From contig CANDLP010000133.1 in assembly GCA_947385505.1 (NCBI GenBank), positions 1-6,793 on the forward strand: a stretch of 6,793 nucleotides of DNA. The letters are read 5' to 3'. The notes below the pieces were generated by a model that searched no databases, was not told where the DNA came from, and was given only the letters and a program-made list of their open reading frames with translations. Each line of letters begins with the position of its first letter. Positions within the stretch are counted from its first letter, which is position 1. This document shows positions 1 to 5,744 of the stretch, in pieces. The position numbers and the translations under genes are program-made. Origin of the DNA: an uncultured Clostridia bacterium (lineage in GTDB: Bacteria; Bacillota; Clostridia; Oscillospirales; Ruminococcaceae).

Positions 1-46
1 AGATGACGCTCCGTGACTGGAGTTCAGACGTGTGCTCTTCCGATCT
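1..46 (+). other. Illumina sequencing adapter left on the contig end (artefact)
   Basis: Positions 13-46 match the 34-nt TruSeq Read 2 adapter (begins GTGACTGGAGTTC, ends CTCTTCCGATCT). The 8 bases at 5-12 (GACGCTCC) occupy the index slot, and AGAT at 1-4 is the end of the P7 flow-cell oligo. This is library DNA, not genome. It should be trimmed, and biological sequence starts at 47. It also creates a false in-frame upstream start (GTG at 32) for the recR fragment. Confidence 0.98.
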
Positions 47-229
47 GTCATTATGGCCACAAATCCCACAATTGAAGGGGAAACCACCGCGTCATATATA
101 AGCCGGCTTATAAAACCCTTTGGCGTAAAGGTGACGAGGCTTGCCTACGGTCTTCCCGCCGGAAGCAGTCTTGAATACGCCGATGAGGTAACGCTTCAAA
201 GGGCGCTTGAAAACCGCAATGAATTTTAA
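47..229 (+). CDS. recR: RecR recombination protein, C-terminal fragment (5' end missing)
   Basis: RecR acts with RecF and RecO to load RecA on single-stranded DNA gaps during cytoplasmic recombinational repair. Only the last 60 codons are present, because the contig starts inside the gene; a full RecR is about 200 residues. The visible segment is the end of the Toprim domain and the C-terminal region: [18 protein letters not shown], then [20 protein letters not shown], which are hallmark RecR stretches (family knowledge). The stop is TAA at 227-229. Codons before 47 (reading LFRS) come from adapter and are not part of the protein. guaB begins 36 bp downstream on the same strand with no recognisable promoter in the gap, so the two may be co-transcribed. 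In Firmicutes recR usually follows dnaX and a YbaB/EbfC gene, which would lie off the contig. Confidence 0.93.
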   Translation, partial: VIMATNPTIEGETTASYISRLIKPFGVKVTRLAYGLPAGSSLEYADEVTLQRALENRNEF

Positions 230-230
230 A

Positions 231-249
231 ACTGTAATTGCTGTACAGT
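231..249 (+). other. Small inverted repeat between recR and guaB
   Basis: ACTGTA (231-236) and TACAGT (244-249) form a 6-bp stem with a 7-nt loop. There is no T-run after it, so it is not an intrinsic terminator. It lies just ahead of the guaB ribosome binding site. It could be a small operator or a transcript-processing hairpin, or chance; nothing in the sequence decides this. Confidence 0.3.
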
Positions 250-265
250 CAGAAAGGAGCAATTT

Positions 266-1768
266 ATGGCAAAAATCTATTCCGAACCTTCCCACACCTT
301 TGGCGAGTATCTTCTCGTTCCCGGCTACAGCTCCGAGAAATGCGTACCCGCAAACGTATCTCTTAAAACTCCAGTGGTAAAATTTAAAAAAGGAGAGGAA
401 TCCGCCGTTACAATGAACATTCCTCTTGTCTCCGCGATAATGCAGTCGGTATCCGACGACAAAATGGCGGTGGCTTTGGCTAAGGAGGGCGGAATAAGCT
501 TTATCTTCGGGAACCAGTCCATTGAATCGGAAGCGGAAATGGTGAAAAAGGTAAAGACTTACAAGGCGGGTTATGTAAAGAGCGACAGCAACTTAAGCCC
601 CGAAATGACCCTCAAAGACGTTCTTGACCTTAAAGCCAAGACGGGACATTCCACAATGCCCGTAACAGAGGACGGCACCTGCGGCAGCAGGCTTGTGGGT
701 ATAGTAACTGGAAGGGATTACCGCATATCAAGAATGTCCACAAGCGTCAAAGTAAAGGAATTCATGACTCCCTTTGAAAAGCTTATAACCGCTCCCGAAG
801 GCACCACTTTAAAGGAAGCCAACGATATAATATGGGATCACAAGCTTAACTCCCTGCCCATAATCGACGGGGAAGGAAAGCTTTTATATCTGGTTTTCCG
901 AAAGGATTACGAAAGCCATAAATCAAATCAGAATGAGCTTCTGGATAAAGCGAAGCGCTATGTGGTTGGCGCGGGAATAAATACCCGCGACTATGCGAAA
1001 CGAGTTCCCGCTTTAGTCGAAGCGGGCGCTGACGTGCTTTGCATCGACAGCTCCGAGGGCTATTCGGACTGGCAGAAATTCACCATAGCGTGGATAAGGG
1101 AACAATACGGCGACAGTGTAAAGGTAGGCGCGGGTAATGTTGTCAGCAAAGAAGGCTTCCGTTTCCTTGCGGAAAGCGGCGCGGACTTTGTAAAGGTAGG
1201 CATAGGCGGCGGCTCTATCTGTATCACAAGAGAACAGAAGGGTATAGGAAGAGGGCAGGCAACCGCGCTTATAGAAGTATGTGAAGAGAGAGACCGTTAT
1301 TTTGAAGAAACGGGCGTATACATACCCGTATGCAGCGACGGCGGCATTGTTCACGATTATCACATAACCCTTGCCCTTGCGATGGGCGCGGATTTCATAA
1401 TGCTCGGAAGGTATTTCAGCCGCTTTGACGAATCTCCTACAGATAAGATAATGCTTAACGGCACTTATGTTAAAGAATACTGGGGCGAAGGCTCAAACCG
1501 CGCAAGAAACTGGCAGCGCTACGATATGGGCGGCGACAGCAAGCTGTCCTTCGAGGAAGGCGTAGACAGCTATGTGCCTTACGCGGGAAGCTTAAAGGAC
1601 AACGTTACCAGAACTTTGTCCAAGGTACGCTCCACCATGTGTAACTGCGGCTGTCTTTCCATTCCCGAATTACAGGAAAAGGCGGTTCTCACTCTTGTTT
1701 CTTCCACAAGTATTGTGGAAGGCGGTTCTCATGATGTTATTCTTAAAGACAGTCAATCAAGAAATTGA
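266..1768 (+). CDS. guaB: Inosine-5'-monophosphate dehydrogenase (IMPDH)
   Basis: GuaB oxidises IMP to XMP with NAD+, the committed step of guanine nucleotide synthesis in the cytoplasm, normally as a homotetramer. The protein is 500 residues, a normal length. The (beta/alpha)8 barrel is split by a CBS pair at about residues 100-220 (GIVTGRDY at 145-152; FMTP at 167-170). The catalytic loop is [18 protein letters not shown] with nucleophile Cys319. Other visible active-site residues are Asp261 (CIDSS), the flap pair Arg418-Tyr419, and Glu431. Gly314 and Gly316 with Glu485-Gly487 would form the K+ site. The start ATG is fixed by AGAAAGGAG at 251-259, 6 nt upstream. Lys310 and Glu431 are the residue pair linked in other IMPDHs to low mycophenolic acid sensitivity, so this enzyme is predicted to be fairly resistant. 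The [11 protein letters not shown] loop differs from the common bacterial GPGSICTTR form (see findings). Transcription probably reads through from recR and ends at the hairpin at 1815-1848. Confidence 0.98.
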   Translation: MAKIYSEPSHTFGEYLLVPGYSSEKCVPANVSLKTPVVKFKKGEESAVTMNIPLVSAIMQSVSDDKMAVALAKEGGISFIFGNQSIESEAEMVKKVKTYKAGYVKSDSNLSPEMTLKDVLDLKAKTGHSTMPVTEDGTCGSRLVGIVTGRDYRISRMSTSVKVKEFMTPFEKLITAPEGTTLKEANDIIWDHKLNSLPIIDGEGKLLYLVFRKDYESHKSNQNELLDKAKRYVVGAGINTRDYAKRVPALVEAGADVLCIDSSEGYSDWQKFTIAWIREQYGDSVKVGAGNVVSKEGFRFLAESGADFVKVGIGGGSICITREQKGIGRGQATALIEVCEERDRYFEETGVYIPVCSDGGIVHDYHITLALAMGADFIMLGRYFSRFDESPTDKIMLNGTYVKEYWGEGSNRARNWQRYDMGGDSKLSFEEGVDSYVPYAGSLKDNVTRTLSKVRSTMCNCGCLSIPELQEKAVLTLVSSTSIVEGGSHDVILKDSQSRN

Positions 1769-1814
1769 TAAAAAACAGTTTATTTGTTTTTTAATGGTTA
1801 TGTATTATATTGTT

Positions 1815-1848
1815 AAAAAGGACATACCGTTTTCGGAATGTCCTTTTT
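1815..1848 (+). terminator. Intrinsic terminator of guaB (symmetrical, possibly bidirectional)
   Basis: AAAAAGGACAT (1815-1825) pairs perfectly with ATGTCCTTTTT (1838-1848). After one A/A mismatch, CCG/CGG continues the stem to a TTTT loop at 1830-1833. The T-tract closes the stem on the + strand, 46 bp after the guaB stop. The matching A-tract allows function on the - strand as well, where it could back up the tRNA terminator. Confidence 0.9.
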
Positions 1849-1860
1849 GTTATCGGAATA

Positions 1861-1910
1861 GCAAACACGCCCTGATTTACTGGGGGTGTATTTGCTGCGG
1901 CGCTTCGCCG
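1861..1910. other. Two adjacent hairpins of unknown role between convergent terminators
   Basis: GCAAACAC..CCC (1861-1872) can pair with GGGG-GTG-TA-TTTGC (1882-1895), giving an interrupted stem of about 11 bp. CGGCG (1898-1902) pairs with CGCCG (1906-1910) around a CTT loop. Neither is followed by a T-run on either strand. They lie between the guaB and tRNA terminators, where no gene is seen. Confidence 0.35.
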
Positions 1911-1945
1911 TTGTGTTATTCAAATAGATTTTTGGAAAATATGCA

Positions 1946-1978
1946 TAAAAATACGCTCTCGCTGTTTGAGAGCGTATT
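1946..1978 (-). terminator. Intrinsic terminator of the tRNA-Arg gene
   Basis: On the - strand AATACGCTCTC (1978 to 1968) pairs with GAGAGCGTATT (1960 to 1950) around a 7-nt loop, giving an 11-bp stem that runs directly into a T5 tract (to 1947). It lies 20 bp beyond the tRNA 3' end. A smaller hairpin (GCCCGA/TCGGGC, 1983-1997) lies in the trailer between the tRNA and this terminator and may matter for 3' processing. Confidence 0.9.
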
Positions 1979-1997
1979 AGGCGCCCGACTTTCGGGC

Positions 1998-2073
1998 TGG
2001 CCTGCCCGACTGGGGTCGAACCAGCAGTCTTTGGAGTCGGAGTCCAACGCATTATCCATTGTGCTACGGGCAG
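1998..2073 (-). tRNA. tRNA-Arg, anticodon CCG, CCA encoded
   Basis: The - strand folds as a complete 76-nt cloverleaf. The acceptor is CTGCCCG (2073-2067) with CGGGCAG (2008-2002), all seven pairs Watson-Crick. U8 and A9 follow, then a 3-bp D stem (GCA/TGC). The anticodon stem is TTGGA/TCCAA (2047-2043 and 2035-2031) with loop CTCCGAC, giving anticodon CCG at 2040-2038, which reads the arginine codon CGG. The variable loop is AGACT. The T arm is GCTGG/CCAGT with a TTCGACC loop. The discriminator base is G (2001), and the 3' CCA (2000-1998) is present in the gene, as is common in Firmicutes. The gene has its own promoter (2093-2121) and terminator (1946-1978), so it is a single-gene transcription unit. 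Confidence 0.97.
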
Positions 2074-2092
2074 TTTAAAATATTACTTTTTT

Positions 2093-2121
2093 ATTTTACC
2101 ATAAAATCAAAATATTTGCAA
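2093..2121 (-). promoter_or_regulatory. Sigma-A promoter of tRNA-Arg
   Basis: On the - strand: -35 TTGCAA (2121-2116), 17-nt spacer, -10 TAAAAT (2098-2093) preceded by TGG, an extended -10 feature. Transcription would start near 2086, leaving a leader of about 13 nt before the mature tRNA 5' end at 2073. Confidence 0.8.
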
Positions 2122-2200
2122 GCTTTTTTGCGTACAGTTTTGTTATATTGTTCCCAAAATCATAAAAAGCCGAAAAATAGTACATAATATCCAAAACATC

Positions 2201-2229
2201 TTGACAATTGTGCAAAAAAGTGATAATAT
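2201..2229 (+). promoter_or_regulatory. Consensus sigma-A promoter of the EAL phosphodiesterase gene
   Basis: TTGACA (2201-2206), a 17-nt spacer, and TAATAT (2224-2229) with a TGA extended -10 (TG at 2221-2222). Transcription should start near 2236. The -35 box overlaps the palindrome ACAATTGT (2204-2211), a possible but unproven operator. Because the start point lies past the upstream TTG codon at 2208, this promoter rules that codon out as the translation start. Confidence 0.88.
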
Positions 2230-2260
2230 TATATAAAAAGAAACCGGTAAAGTGTGGAAC

Positions 2261-2264
2261 GGAG
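2261..2264 (+). promoter_or_regulatory. Ribosome binding site that fixes the EAL protein start
   Basis: GGAG lies 6 nt before ATG at 2271. It is the only Shine-Dalgarno-like sequence near the 5' end of this reading frame and lies downstream of the predicted transcription start, so translation starts at 2271 and not at the upstream TTG. Confidence 0.85.
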
Positions 2265-2270
2265 AAAAGT

Positions 2271-3935
2271 ATGAATGACTGCCGCGATAAAATGCTGGAG
2301 CTTATGCTTGACCAGGATATATACATATATTTTTATATTGATTATGAGGAAAACCGATGGCATTTGGAAAACAATCCGCATATGCCAGAATTCACAATGT
2401 CCGAAGCAGACAATCCCATTGATTCGATTTTAAAGGACGCGCGTCTTGCGGAAGAGGATAAGGAACGTTTTTCCCTTTTCGCCGAAAAACTGCGCGAGGG
2501 GACCGCAATTACCAAAAAGGATTCGTTTATAAAAATTCAATTCAGGATAAAATCCGAAAAAGGCGGATTAGACTGGTATGAAATAAAAATTTTTCCTAAA
2601 TATGCTAAACACTCTTCTATTCCCTTGATAACCGGCACTATTCATAAAATGAACGAGCGGGAAATAAAAAGCCGCAATATTCTTAATTTTTATTCAAACG
2701 ATAAAAATCCCGCCATATTCGCCGATATTATGGCAAATAGGATAAGGAATGATCTTGACAATAAATATGCCGTTATACAGTTCGATATTATCGGCTTTAA
2801 ATTTATAAACGATAAATTCGGCGAGGCAATAGGCAACGAGCTGCTTCACCATATCAACGATGTGCTGGACGTGTACTGCACCGAGCGTCAGCTTTACACA
2901 AGGCTCAGCGCCGATGTGTTTATGATAGTAACCTGTTACGATGAACTGTCGGATATTTACAGCTTCATACGCGGGCTTGAAGCCGGTATGAGCGCATTCA
3001 GGGGGATAAAATACAACTTTGCTTTCGGGGTTTATCTTGTAAGCGACAGAAATATTTCCACCCGTATTATGGGAGACTGTTCGTGTATGGCGAGGGAAGC
3101 CATAAAGGGAAATGCTCTTGAAAACATCGGTTTTTACGATCAGAAAATAAAAAATAATTTGAGCAATAAGCAGAATATTGAGGATAAAATGCGGTTGGCG
3201 CTGAAGAACGGCGAGTTTGTTATGTATCTTCAGCCAAAGTATAATATCCCCGATTCCGCCATTATCGGCGCGGAAGCGCTTGTAAGGTGGATTGATCCGG
3301 AAAAGGGAATAATTCCCCCTAATGACTTCATTCCCGTGTTTGAGAAAAACGGTTTTGTGGTGAGGATAGACGAATATATATGGGAATGCGCCGCCAAACA
3401 GATCAGACACTGGATTGACGAGGGAATACCGCCGGTTCCGATTTCGGTTAATGTTTCGCGAATACACCTTACGGATTCGGGATTTGTGGATAAGCTTGAG
3501 GCTTTAATTAAGAAATACAATATACCGAGAGAGCTTCTGGAGCTTGAAATTACCGAATCCGTAGAAAATGTAAACATAAACGAAATGATACAGCTTGCAA
3601 AGGACAGCGGATTCCGCCTGTTAATGGACGATTTCGGCTCAGGCTATTCTTCCCTTAACACATTGAAAAGTACTCCGTTTGACGTGCTTAAAATAGACCG
3701 CAGTTTTTTTTCCGCTTCCATGGAATCTCTGCGCGGCCAGAAGATAATTTCTCACACAATAGCTATGTCTAAGGATATCGGTCTTGAGCTTATTGCCGAG
3801 GGCGTTGAAACAAAGGAACAGGCGGAATTTCTCAGCGGCTGCGGCTGCAATTCGGCTCAGGGGTATTTTTATTCAAGACCCGTGCCTGTGGATATGTTTG
3901 AAAAACTGCTCAGGAACAGTTTATTTTTAAAGTAG
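2271..3935 (+). CDS. PAS / degenerate GGDEF / EAL protein, probable cyclic-di-GMP phosphodiesterase
   Basis: Predicted to hydrolyse cyclic-di-GMP to pGpG. The 554-residue protein has no signal peptide or membrane segment and should be cytoplasmic. Residues about 15-130 resemble a PAS sensor domain (FRIKSEKGGLDWYEIKIFP, then ITGTIHKMNERE). Residues about 165-290 are a GGDEF fold (FDIIGFKFIND at 171-181) whose active-site motif is SADVF at 213-217. Lacking the glycines and glutamate, it should not make c-di-GMP, and no RxxD inhibitory site is visible. Residues about 305-550 are an EAL domain with the catalytic set intact: E335 in EALVRW, N394, E426 (EITE), D453-D454 in DDFGSGYSSL, K474, E510 (AEGVET) and Q530. 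It is therefore a likely active phosphodiesterase, with the degenerate GGDEF perhaps binding GTP as a regulator, as known for some GGDEF-EAL proteins (inference). It is monocistronic, with its own promoter, and converges on the glucanase gene. Confidence 0.92.
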   Translation: MNDCRDKMLELMLDQDIYIYFYIDYEENRWHLENNPHMPEFTMSEADNPIDSILKDARLAEEDKERFSLFAEKLREGTAITKKDSFIKIQFRIKSEKGGLDWYEIKIFPKYAKHSSIPLITGTIHKMNEREIKSRNILNFYSNDKNPAIFADIMANRIRNDLDNKYAVIQFDIIGFKFINDKFGEAIGNELLHHINDVLDVYCTERQLYTRLSADVFMIVTCYDELSDIYSFIRGLEAGMSAFRGIKYNFAFGVYLVSDRNISTRIMGDCSCMAREAIKGNALENIGFYDQKIKNNLSNKQNIEDKMRLALKNGEFVMYLQPKYNIPDSAIIGAEALVRWIDPEKGIIPPNDFIPVFEKNGFVVRIDEYIWECAAKQIRHWIDEGIPPVPISVNVSRIHLTDSGFVDKLEALIKKYNIPRELLELEITESVENVNINEMIQLAKDSGFRLLMDDFGSGYSSLNTLKSTPFDVLKIDRSFFSASMESLRGQKIISHTIAMSKDIGLELIAEGVETKEQAEFLSGCGCNSAQGYFYSRPVPVDMFEKLLRNSLFLK

Positions 3936-4022
3936 TCCTAATCCGTCGCCTGCGTTGTTTATCGGAATTAGCCGAAGTATTTGAATTGTGGATTTTATCT
4001 GCAGTCCAAATGGTTACAGCAT

Positions 4023-4073
4023 AAAAAACACCTTTGCGCGAAACAAACAGATGTTTAGTGCAAAGGTGTTTTT
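4023..4073. terminator. Bidirectional intrinsic terminator shared by convergent genes
   Basis: AAAAACACCTTTGC (4024-4037) and GCAAAGGTGTTTTT (4060-4073) form a perfect 14-bp stem. An inner AAACA/TGTTT helix (4041-4045, 4052-4056) tops it. There is a T5 tract on the + strand and a T6 tract on the - strand (4028-4023). It lies 13 bp past the glucanase stop (- strand) and about 90 bp past the phosphodiesterase stop (+ strand), so it ends both transcripts. Confidence 0.93.
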
Positions 4074-4086
4074 GGAGAAATTACAG

Positions 4087-5244
4087 TCAGCCTTTTACTA
4101 CTTCGTATTCATCACCCGATGTTGCTCTTTTAAGCCCGTCCATAAGTCCGCTCACGCTCCATTGATAGGTGGTGCGGTTAAAATTCCAGCCGTTGTCCCA
4201 TAGATAACAGGCTATTCCAATATCGTGACAAAGCTTTGCGAAATATTCGCAGAAATAGGTGTGCTCGGCGCTTGATCCGCCGCCCGCGTATTCGCCTATG
4301 ATAATCGGTATGCCTTTTTCAACGAAGCTGCTGTTTAAAAGATTAACCTTATCGGTCATAAGTTTTATTTCCGCTTCTGTGCCCCATGTTTTCTGAGATC
4401 CGGCTATGCAGAATTCCCAAGGGGTGTAATAATGAACCGAAAGAATAAGGCGGCCGGCAACAGTGTCCGTCGGCATTTTATAAAGCGCGTCGCAGGTTTT
4501 GGCTATATCGGTCCAGTATCCCGCAATAAGAAGGTGCCTCTTTTCGTTGTTTCCGCCGCTGGCACGGATCAGATCAACGAAATCCTGATTGATTCTGTTT
4601 AACAGCGCGTAAGCTTCTGTGTCGGGGAGGGAATCGAAGCCCACCTCGTTCATTGACTCAAAAATAAGATAATCGGAATAATCCTTAAAGCGCTCGGCGA
4701 TTTGCTTCCACATTCTGCTGTATCTTGCGTAAAATTTTTCATAATCGTCCTTTGCGGTTTCTATTATCCAAGCGCCGAACTGCGGATCACCGCCGCCGTC
4801 GTGGTGCATATTGATGATAACGTAAAAACCTCGGTCGATGGCATAGTCAACTATCTCCTGTACCCTGTTCATCCATTCTTCCTTGATATTATCGTTTTCG
4901 TCAAGGTGGTCTCTCCAGGTCACCGGTATCCGCACCGAATTTACTCCCGATTCCTTAAGCTTATCGAACATTTCAGGAGTAGTCATAACGTTTCCCCAAA
5001 GGGTTTCGTCCACCTCCTCGCCCTCTTCAACATGTTCGTTCACCTTTCCGTCTCCGTCGCGGTCGGCTTGGCAAACGTCAAGAGTGTTTCCCAGATTCCA
5101 GCCTATAGTCATTTCCTTTACAAGCTCGGTTGAGGTTATGTCTCTCATTATTCCGGCGGAATCAGCGTCGGAGCAGGCGGAAAAAAGCGCTGATACAGCC
5201 AGCGAAGCCGTTAGCAGCAGACTTGCGTATTTATGCGGTCTCAT
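4087..5244 (-). CDS. Glycoside hydrolase family 5 endoglucanase-like lipoprotein
   Basis: Predicted to cleave beta-1,4-linked glucans (cellulose, lichenan or xyloglucan; substrate not determinable here) at the outer face of the cell. The protein is 385 residues. Residues 1-24 are a lipoprotein signal: basic MRPHK, a hydrophobic core, and a lipobox FSAC with Cys24 for lipid anchoring. One catalytic domain follows with GH5 landmarks in order: GWNLGNTLD (48-56), SVRIPVTW with Arg105, NMHHD with His147/148, FESMNEV with acid/base Glu200, VHYYTPW with His271/Tyr273, GEYA with nucleophile Glu318, and WDNG with Trp349. The pattern resembles subfamily GH5_4. There is no dockerin or carbohydrate-binding module. 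An acidic insertion at 57-82 carries DRDGDG (see findings). The start ATG has AAAGGA 6 nt upstream. A strong promoter with two LacI-type operators precedes it, implying sugar-inducible expression. It is a single-gene unit ending at the shared terminator. Confidence 0.95.
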   Translation of the reverse strand: MRPHKYASLLLTASLAVSALFSACSDADSAGIMRDITSTELVKEMTIGWNLGNTLDVCQADRDGDGKVNEHVEEGEEVDETLWGNVMTTPEMFDKLKESGVNSVRIPVTWRDHLDENDNIKEEWMNRVQEIVDYAIDRGFYVIINMHHDGGGDPQFGAWIIETAKDDYEKFYARYSRMWKQIAERFKDYSDYLIFESMNEVGFDSLPDTEAYALLNRINQDFVDLIRASGGNNEKRHLLIAGYWTDIAKTCDALYKMPTDTVAGRLILSVHYYTPWEFCIAGSQKTWGTEAEIKLMTDKVNLLNSSFVEKGIPIIIGEYAGGGSSAEHTYFCEYFAKLCHDIGIACYLWDNGWNFNRTTYQWSVSGLMDGLKRATSGDEYEVVKG

Positions 5245-5250
5245 TTTTTA

Positions 5251-5256
5251 TCCTTT
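5251..5256 (-). promoter_or_regulatory. Ribosome binding site of the GH5 gene
   Basis: On the - strand AAAGGA (5256-5251) is followed by a 6-nt spacer and ATG at 5244. It supports the chosen start, which also gives the complete lipoprotein signal sequence. Confidence 0.85.
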
Positions 5257-5293
5257 CTTATTTCTGATTACAGATATAATTTATTTGTTGCGA

Positions 5294-5305
5294 GTAATCG
5301 ATTAC
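5294..5305. promoter_or_regulatory. LacI/GalR-type operator, downstream copy
   Basis: GTAATCGATTAC is a perfect 12-bp palindrome with the central CG typical of LacI-family sites. It lies at about +7 to +18 of the glucanase transcript. Its centre is 33 bp from that of the second copy (5327-5338), about three helical turns, so two repressor dimers could bind the same DNA face. Confidence 0.75.
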
Positions 5306-5318
5306 ATTAACATAATAC

Positions 5319-5347
5319 ATTATAGCGTAAACGATTACATTTGTCAA
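5319..5347 (-). promoter_or_regulatory. Perfect consensus sigma-A promoter of the GH5 gene
   Basis: On the - strand: TTGACA (5347-5342), a 17-nt spacer, and TATAAT (5324-5319), both hexamers matching consensus exactly. Transcription should start near 5312, giving a leader of about 68 nt. Such a strong promoter on a scavenging enzyme fits control by repression, and an operator sits in the spacer. Confidence 0.93.
5327..5338. promoter_or_regulatory. LacI/GalR-type operator inside the promoter spacer
   Basis: GTAAACGATTAC (10 of 12 positions palindromic) lies between the -35 and -10 boxes of the glucanase promoter, where a bound repressor would block RNA polymerase. It differs from the downstream copy at one base (GTAAAC versus GTAATC). 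The form resembles known GTAAACG-type operators of LacI-family regulators of polysaccharide use. The regulator gene is not in this window. Confidence 0.78.
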
Positions 5348-5368
5348 TGCCCTTTAAAAAATTCGTAA

Positions 5369-5382
5369 CATTTTACAAAATG
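5369..5382. promoter_or_regulatory. Possible upstream activator site (CATTTT-AC-AAAATG palindrome)
   Basis: CATTTTACAAAATG is a 14-bp inverted repeat with 6-bp arms. It is centred about 63 bp upstream of the predicted glucanase transcription start, a spacing seen for activators that touch RNA polymerase from upstream. It lies in AT-rich DNA, so chance is a real alternative. Confidence 0.3.
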
Positions 5383-5453
5383 CAGATATATTTTTTGATG
5401 AAAAAGATGATTATATAACCGGAGTATAGCGTGATACAATAAAAAATTAAAGG

Positions 5454-5463
5454 TAATACCAAT
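5454..5463. repeat. Possible fragment of the palindromic repeat (TAATACCAAT)
   Basis: TAATACCAAT equals the outer end of the repeat at 5687-5744 read from its right side. Only 10 bases match, in an AT-rich setting, so this may be a decayed end of a third copy or chance. The rest of 5383-5570 contains no gene I can recognise. Confidence 0.25.
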
Positions 5464-5570
5464 TGGGAAATATTTTTGCCGTATACTTAAATAATAATAT
5501 AACGTGTTTATAAAATAAGTTCTGTGTGTGAATACGCTCGGCTTTAAATAAATGACAGGATAAAAGGCTA

Positions 5571-5627
5571 TACCGATCCCGTTTTTAACTGTGGGGATTA
5601 AGCCGGTTCAAAAGGAGACCGGTATTA
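5571..5627. repeat. Intergenic palindromic repeat, copy A (diverged)
   Basis: The left arm 5571-5591 can pair with 5604-5624 (16 Watson-Crick pairs, one G-T, four mismatches) around a 12-nt loop. Its left 25 bases match copy B (5688-5712) at 21 positions, and its right 24 bases match at 19 of 24, ending in the same GGTATTA. The shared loop start (CTGTGGG) shows that the two are homologous units and not independent hairpins. It looks like an older member of a dispersed, MITE-like or REP-like family. Confidence 0.65.
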
Positions 5628-5653
5628 TTTAGCGATACTATAACTATAAAGAT

Positions 5654-5678
5654 CGGCGGCTGTTTGGCCGCTGTTTTT
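5654..5678 (+). terminator. Intrinsic terminator between the two palindromic repeats
   Basis: CGGCGGC (5654-5660) pairs with GCCGCTG (5667-5673; one G-T pair) around a TGTTTG loop, followed by T5 at 5674-5678. This is a good + strand terminator with no gene visible upstream. A weak extended -10 (TGATACAAT, 5432-5440) without a good -35 is the only candidate start, so it may end an unrecognised short RNA or be left from a lost gene. Confidence 0.65.
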
Positions 5679-5686
5679 GCTAATTT

Positions 5687-5744
5687 ATACTAATCCCATT
5701 TTGAACTGTGGGTATTACGTCAGTTCAAAATGGGATTGGTATTA
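5687..5744. repeat. Intergenic palindromic repeat, copy B (nearly perfect)
   Basis: A 22-bp inverted repeat: 5687-5708 (ATACTAATCCCATTTTGAAC..) pairs with 5721-5742 with a single G-T pair, around the 12-nt loop TGGGTATTACGT. There is no T-run, so it is not a terminator. Homology to copy A marks it as a dispersed element. Possible identities are a non-autonomous transposon-derived repeat or a host-specific REP-like sequence; no transposase gene is nearby. Confidence 0.75.

Noticed and set aside
32..46. GTG start of a 65-codon recR-like frame
   Set aside because: These codons are Illumina adapter sequence; the real recR reading enters at 47 without a start codon.
1701..1721. Perfect 9-bp inverted repeat CTTCCACAA/TTGTGGAAG near the guaB 3' end
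   Set aside because: It lies inside codons for the conserved SSTSIVEGG segment needed for the K+ site and has no T-run; best explained by coding constraint and chance.
1695..2078. 127-codon + frame
   Set aside because: It overlaps the end of guaB, two terminators and the tRNA antisense strand, and has no ribosome binding site or protein-like composition.
2208..2270. Upstream TTG start for the EAL protein
   Set aside because: The codon lies in the promoter spacer, upstream of the predicted transcription start, and has no ribosome binding site. ATG 2271 has GGAG at the right distance.
2694..3467. 257-codon - frame opposite the phosphodiesterase gene
   Set aside because: It lies wholly antisense to a well-supported gene and shows no family motif; a shadow frame.
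4883..5368. 161-codon + frame opposite the glucanase
   Set aside because: It is antisense to the N-terminal half of the GH5 gene and its promoter; serine-rich low-complexity translation typical of shadows.
5571..5744. CRISPR-like repeats
   Set aside because: Only two units, each self-palindromic over its full length, with no series of unique spacers and no cas genes.
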